Below are positions 59,807-64,000 of a stretch of DNA of 64,000 nucleotides, in pieces (position 1 is the stretch's first letter; each line of letters starts with the position of its first letter). The stretch covers positions 1-64,000 of the forward strand of contig CAYUZB010000009.1 of NCBI GenBank assembly GCA_964449565.1, in the 5' to 3' direction. The position numbers were made by a program, and so were the translations under genes. The DNA comes from Granulosicoccus sp964449565 (GTDB lineage Bacteria; Pseudomonadota; Gammaproteobacteria; Granulosicoccales; Granulosicoccaceae). The notes under the pieces were generated by a model. It was given only the letters and a program-made list of their open reading frames with translations, was not told the origin of the DNA and searched no databases.

Positions 59807-61431
59807 TAAAGCTGCTGAAGGGTCGACACGATGATGCTACAAGGCGTTTGCGCCGAGGCATACCTCTGGCGCGTGACAAACAAGCGTTGAATAACCCACA
59901 TGCCAAAGACGAGACACCAGCGCCCATACGAACACTTGATGTCCCGGATGAGCTGGTTGTTCCGCTCATTGACTATCATCAACGCAGGCTGCACACACAT
60001 TTACGAGCCGGGGATGAAATCAGCTGTGGTGATGTGATTGCAGGAACGCTCATTGCTCCTGCCTCTGGCACGATCAGCTCGATAGAACCGCGCCCTGTTG
60101 CCACCCCTTATCAAACACATACAAATTCGGTCGTCATAAAAGTCGATCATACGCGCGACTCCATTGACTCCGCTCAAACACGCCACACATCACTGACTCG
60201 TGTCACGTTAGAACGAGTGCAAACCATGGGACTATCAGGCTTGGGCGGCGCAGGTTTCCCGACACATGAAAAACTCAATGCACTAAACGCGAAAAAAATA
60301 AAAACCGTGATTATCAACGGCGCTGAATGCGAGCCGGTGATTGCCTGTGACGAAGCACTCATGCAATGTCGCAAGCACGCCAGAGACATTGTACGAGGCA
60401 TCGGGTTACTCATCGAATTGACGCAATGTCAACAGTGTGTACTCGTGATCGAGAACGACAAGTCAAAGGCTATCGCGGTCATGCGACAAGCCATTGATGA
60501 GTACGACTCGCAACACACAAAGCGTTCTACCGACCAGCTTTCTGATGACCCTAGCAACGTTGGCACAGAGTGTCCGATTTCATTGTTGACTGTCGTGCCG
60601 ATATACCCGTCCGGTGCCGAAAGGCCGTTGGTTGAACTGGTTACGGGCCAACGGCTTGCGCCACTACAAAAAAGTGTCGACCTTGGAGTGCTGTGTATCA
60701 ATGTCGCTACTGCCGAATCAGTCGCACACGCGGCAGACGGCTTCCCCTTGATCAGCCGTGTGATCACCGTCGCTGGCAATCAAGCTCATCACTGCATCAA
60801 TGTCAGGGCGAGATTGGGCACATCGGTACTCGATATTCTGCGCCAAACGGGAAACCTGGAAGCATCATTGAAGAATCGCGTACGCATTGGTGGACCACTA
60901 AGCGGGTTTGATCTTGACGAACGGCAAGTAGCAGTAACAGCCAAGACGAATTGCATTACGGTCGATGCACCGACAGCATTGGCGGAAGCTTTACCTTGTA
61001 TACGTTGCGGAGCCTGCGAGGATGTCTGTCCTGTGCATCTCGCCCCACAGCAGCTTTACTGGTTTGGTCAGGCAGAACAGCAAGACTATCTGGATCTTCA
61101 TCAACTGGATAACTGTATCGAGTGCGCTTGTTGCGATCTTGTCTGCCCTTCGCAAATCCCGCTGACCGATACGTTTCGACAATTGCGTGCATCAAGACAA
61201 CAAAATCGAAATGAAGCTTTACGCGCTGAAGAGGCTGAGGATCGTTATCAGGCTCATATCAAACGTGAAGAGACCAGAGCACAGCTAAAAGAATCCAAGC
61301 GTCTCGAGGCGCAGGCCAGAATCAAAGCAGGTGCGATAAATACCGATGATGTACTTGCTCGCATCAAGCGTAAACGCAATCCAGCTTCCACCCGGAGCAA
61401 TACAGACAACAATGGCGACTCCACGACATGA
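59803..61431 (+). CDS. rsxC: Rsx/Rnf electron-transport complex subunit C
   Basis: NADH-side subunit of 542 residues with FMN- and Fe-S-binding. GLGGAGFPTHEKL is the flavin/NADH region; two cluster motifs CIRCGACEDVCP and CIECACCDLVCP lie near the C-terminus. The charged C-terminal tail (about 80 residues) is shorter than the Ala-rich repeats of E. coli RsxC. ATG 59803 overlaps the rsxB stop (ATGA); GTG 59788 is a less likely start. Confidence 0.96.
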   Translation: MIKLLKGRHDDATRRLRRGIPLARDKQALNNPHAKDETPAPIRTLDVPDELVVPLIDYHQRRLHTHLRAGDEISCGDVIAGTLIAPASGTISSIEPRPVATPYQTHTNSVVIKVDHTRDSIDSAQTRHTSLTRVTLERVQTMGLSGLGGAGFPTHEKLNALNAKKIKTVIINGAECEPVIACDEALMQCRKHARDIVRGIGLLIELTQCQQCVLVIENDKSKAIAVMRQAIDEYDSQHTKRSTDQLSDDPSNVGTECPISLLTVVPIYPSGAERPLVELVTGQRLAPLQKSVDLGVLCINVATAESVAHAADGFPLISRVITVAGNQAHHCINVRARLGTSVLDILRQTGNLEASLKNRVRIGGPLSGFDLDERQVAVTAKTNCITVDAPTALAEALPCIRCGACEDVCPVHLAPQQLYWFGQAEQQDYLDLHQLDNCIECACCDLVCPSQIPLTDTFRQLRASRQQNRNEALRAEEAEDRYQAHIKREETRAQLKESKRLEAQARIKAGAINTDDVLARIKRKRNPASTRSNTDNNGDSTT

Positions 61432-62414
61432 GCCGGATCACTGTCGACGTCAGCTCTGTCAACAGCAAACCACGATCCGTGCAATGGATAATGCTACAGG
61501 TATGCTTTGCATTGATACCAGGTACCTTTCTGTATGCAATACTGGTCAGCGGCCATGTCGTAAAAAATATTCTGATCGCCGCAGCCACAGCATTGGTCTT
61601 TGAAGCACTATGCATGTGGCTCAGAAAACGCTCAGTAAGGTCAGCATTGTCCGACGGTAGTGTCATGCTCGCCGCCACCTTACTTGCTCTCGCGATACCT
61701 CCGACGTTACCTGCCTGGCAACTCATTATCGGCACTACTGTCCTTGTATTGCTTGGAAAACAAGTTTTTGGCGGCCTCGGGCATAACCCGTTCAACCCCG
61801 CCATGGTGGCCTATGCATTTTTGCTGATTTCTTTTCCCGTCACGATGACTGCATGGGACCTTCCCGGCTCAGAGCACATCGACGTTGAATGGAGTGCGAT
61901 TACAATGGCGACGCCACTCGACCACATGAGGTCGATTGACATCACCGGCGCAACGAACTCAATAACTCCAACGAATGACCAGATCACGACCCTGATTTTC
62001 GACACCCCTTGGCCAATCATTGCATTGGGCTGGCTGCTCGGTGGTATTTACCTCATTATACGACGGGTCATCAGTTGGCATATTCCATCGAGTGTTCTGC
62101 TAAGCATCTTCTTGCTTTACATCGCTCAGAATATTCTTATCGATGAAATATCGCTACCAGCCTTCCCCGCCATATTTACCGGCGCCATCATATTTGGTGC
62201 GTTTTTTATCGCGACCGACCCGGTTACGGCAGCACGCAGCAAGACCGGACAGCTCCTGTTCGGCTCAGGCGTCGGCATTCTGTGTTTTTTCATCAGAGAA
62301 TACAGCGCTTATCCTGAAGGCTTTGCCTTCGCCATTTTGCTGATGAACATGACGGTACCATTGATAGATCGTCTGGACGCCGTATTCAAAAAGAAGACAA
62401 CGATGCCGTCATGA
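61428..62414 (+). CDS. rsxD: Rsx/Rnf electron-transport complex subunit D
   Basis: Inner-membrane flavoprotein subunit of 328 residues with many TM helices. Typical regions are GGLGHNPFNPAMVAYAFLLI and FFIATDPVTAARSKTGQL. FMN attachment would be to the Thr of DITGATNSITP, the place of the family's SGAT motif. Overlaps rsxC by four bases. Confidence 0.96.
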   Translation: MSRITVDVSSVNSKPRSVQWIMLQVCFALIPGTFLYAILVSGHVVKNILIAAATALVFEALCMWLRKRSVRSALSDGSVMLAATLLALAIPPTLPAWQLIIGTTVLVLLGKQVFGGLGHNPFNPAMVAYAFLLISFPVTMTAWDLPGSEHIDVEWSAITMATPLDHMRSIDITGATNSITPTNDQITTLIFDTPWPIIALGWLLGGIYLIIRRVISWHIPSSVLLSIFLLYIAQNILIDEISLPAFPAIFTGAIIFGAFFIATDPVTAARSKTGQLLFGSGVGILCFFIREYSAYPEGFAFAILLMNMTVPLIDRLDAVFKKKTTMPS

Positions 62415-62430
62415 GACGAGCATACACATC

Positions 62431-63051
62431 ATGAACGCTAAAGCTCGTTCAACATCGGCGATTCGCAGTGCTTGGATTTTACTGGCATTTGTGTTCATCG
62501 CCGGTCTACTGCTTTTAGCTGTCAATCAGTTAACCAGTAGCCGAATTCAACGCACGCAGGATGCATGGTTACAGCAGAAGCTGATGGAAGTACTAAGTGA
62601 TGAACAACGGAACTTGTCGCCAATGATCACGCCTCTTGAGCTACCAGATGCACATGTGCTAGACGCTCCCCTACCGTTGTATCGCGTAACCGCTGCAAAT
62701 AATACGATTGCATCAATCCTGACCGTTGTAGCTCCTGATGGATACAATGGAACGATTGAACTGCTACTCGGCATCGATCGAGACGGTTCTATCACTGGCG
62801 CCCGGGTAACCCAGCATCGTGAGACACCCGGCCTTGGTGATGACATCGACATCGCACGCTCTGACTGGATTCGCAGCTTCAACGGCTTATCGCTGAATTC
62901 GATCTCAGAGGCAGCGTGGTCGGTAAAACGCGCAAGCTCACAGTTTGACGCTTTTACTGGCGCGACGATTACACCACGTGCGGTAGTCAATGCAGTTCAT
63001 CGCGCTCTGCTCTGGTACTCGGCGCACCAAGACGCTATTCTGGACTCATGA
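62431..63051 (+). CDS. rsxG: Rsx/Rnf electron-transport complex subunit G
   Basis: Periplasmic-facing flavoprotein of 206 residues with an N-terminal TM helix (AWILLAFVFIAGLLLLAV). The covalent FMN site is the Thr in FTGATITPRAVV, and ETPGLGDDID is also conserved. The last codons overlap the rsxE start. Confidence 0.96.
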   Translation: MNAKARSTSAIRSAWILLAFVFIAGLLLLAVNQLTSSRIQRTQDAWLQQKLMEVLSDEQRNLSPMITPLELPDAHVLDAPLPLYRVTAANNTIASILTVVAPDGYNGTIELLLGIDRDGSITGARVTQHRETPGLGDDIDIARSDWIRSFNGLSLNSISEAAWSVKRASSQFDAFTGATITPRAVVNAVHRALLWYSAHQDAILDS

Positions 63052-63749
63052 GCGAATCAGCAACAAGCAACGCCACTCGCAGGCTTGACGGACTATGGCG
63101 TGACAACCCCGCACTAGTCATGTTGCTTGGTTTATGCCCATTGCTTGCAGTCAGCAACTCGGCGATCAACGGCATTGCCTTAGGCCTGGCCACATTGTTG
63201 ACTGTATGCATAACCAACGTATTTGTTTCCTTGTTTCGACACACGATCGTTACTGCCATACGCATCCCCGTTTTCGTCTTGATCATCGCGACGACGGTCA
63301 CCGTTATCGAATTTCTGACACGAGCCTTTTTTCCCGGCTTGCATCAATCGCTAGGAATCTTTCTACCGTTGATCGTGACCAATTGCCTGATTCTGGGCAG
63401 AGCCGAAGCGTATGCTTCCAGGCACGACGTCATATCTTCACTGATTGACGGGCTTGCAATGGGCTTTGGATTTTTATGGGTGCTTGCACTGCTTGGTTCG
63501 TTTCGAGAGCTGATTGGACAAGGAACCCTGTTCAGCGATGCCCATTTATTGTTGAATCTGTCTGAACAAATTTCAGGACTTCGTGTCTTTTCTGAAGACA
63601 AAGGTATCCTTTTAGCACTGCTGCCACCTGGCGCATTTATCGGCCTCGGTTTGATGGTCGCGGCAAAGAACTGCCTGGAAAGGTCTCGTATAATGCGACA
63701 GGGTGCCAAAGAATCCATAAGCCCAGTAATAAAAACCCAGATTGACTGA
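63048..63749 (+). CDS. rsxE: Rsx/Rnf electron-transport complex subunit E
   Basis: Inner-membrane subunit of 233 residues, homologue of RsxA, with LCPLLAVSNSAINGIALGLA near the N-terminus and LIVTNCLILGRAEAYASR in the core. It completes the rsxABCDGE set. The nth gene that follows rsxE in E. coli is not found here. Confidence 0.96.
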   Translation: MSESATSNATRRLDGLWRDNPALVMLLGLCPLLAVSNSAINGIALGLATLLTVCITNVFVSLFRHTIVTAIRIPVFVLIIATTVTVIEFLTRAFFPGLHQSLGIFLPLIVTNCLILGRAEAYASRHDVISSLIDGLAMGFGFLWVLALLGSFRELIGQGTLFSDAHLLLNLSEQISGLRVFSEDKGILLALLPPGAFIGLGLMVAAKNCLERSRIMRQGAKESISPVIKTQID

Positions 63750-63847
63750 CACTTGGAATCCGGAACCAAACTAATAACGCCCAGCTATTGATTTCTCCCA
63801 TTCGATAGATTCGTCGTTTACCTCACTAAATAACTTACAAACGATTC

Positions 63848-64000
63848 ATGCTGTTTACTCAAGACAGAAACCGAACCAGAGAAATGTTCCGCCAGGCCTG
63901 GAACAAACGTATCGCTGGTGAACCGCTCGAACCACTGGAGAAGCAGGTTGCAGATCTTGTGGAGGATCACCCTGAATACCAAGCCTTGATTACCTCAGAT
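63848..64000 (+). CDS. DUF1841 family protein (N-terminal part, runs off the window)
   Basis: Fifty-one complete codons from ATG 63848 to the window end without a stop: MLFTQDRNRTREMF, then AWNKRIAGEPLEPLEKQV and EDHPEYQALI. This matches my memory of the DUF1841 family, small proteobacterial proteins of about 140 residues with unknown function. The remaining two thirds lie outside the window. Confidence 0.75.
   Translation, partial: MLFTQDRNRTREMFRQAWNKRIAGEPLEPLEKQVADLVEDHPEYQALITSD

Overview
The window is a 64 kb stretch of chromosome from a heterotrophic, Gram-negative gammaproteobacterium, probably marine. The evidence is the classic gammaproteobacterial gene order (ispB/rplU-rpmA-obgE-proB, rpsT/murJ-ribF-ileS-lspA-ispH, rsxABCDGE), many outer-membrane-type lipoproteins, a periplasmic Do-type protease and a TRAP transporter. 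I cannot name the genus. Four runs of exactly 100 N mark a draft assembly, and three of them are flanked by identical sequence (55, 32 and 55 bp), so at least those are probably overlapping contig ends rather than missing DNA. No tRNA, rRNA, CRISPR array, insertion sequence or prophage was seen.

Layout. 1-4.4 kb: a 15-bp tandem array, a DegP-like protease, and a divergent response regulator/sensor kinase pair. 4.4-10.6 kb: an eight-gene thiamine operon on the minus strand (thiD, thiZ, thiX, thiY, thiO, thiS, thiG, thiE) headed by a TPP riboswitch. It makes the thiazole half, imports a pyrimidine precursor and joins the two; thiC is absent. 10.8-16.2 kb: minus-strand accessory genes, namely a small secreted Cys-rich protein, a one-TM protein, a glutamine-synthetase-like ligase translationally coupled to a Rieske oxygenase, and an APH-type kinase. 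16.5-20.1 kb: yicC opposed to rph-rdgB-hemW.

20.2-26.1 kb: a DctB-like kinase and a short response regulator without an AAA+ domain, followed by a TAXI-type solute receptor, an intercistronic terminator and a fused TRAP permease. This is likely a self-regulated uptake system. 26.6-31.1 kb: two tandem paralogous beta-propeller lipoproteins, a third lipoprotein and a DUF4124 membrane protein. 31.2-36.1 kb: rpmE, a secreted thermonuclease, xni, an RluE-like pseudouridine synthase, a metzincin protease with a GlyGly-CTERM-like tail and a GST.

36.2-48.5 kb: housekeeping block (ispB, rplU, rpmA, obgE, proB, rpsT, murJ, ribF, ileS, lspA, ispH). 48.6-52.8 kb: a minus-strand envelope/signalling group (HDOD protein, Ig-repeat lipoprotein, small beta-barrel). 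53-58.7 kb: TlpA-like thioredoxin, hemJ, rppH, dcd, mrp/apbC and metG. 58.7-63.7 kb: the complete Rsx/Rnf electron-transport operon, then the start of a DUF1841 gene at the window edge.

The parts most worth a second look are the ligase-Rieske operon, the propeller lipoprotein cluster, the CTERM-tailed protease, the Ig-lipoprotein/beta-barrel pair, several strong unexplained hairpins, and a 15-bp motif repeated in distant intergenic regions. No clearly new defence or mobile system was found.
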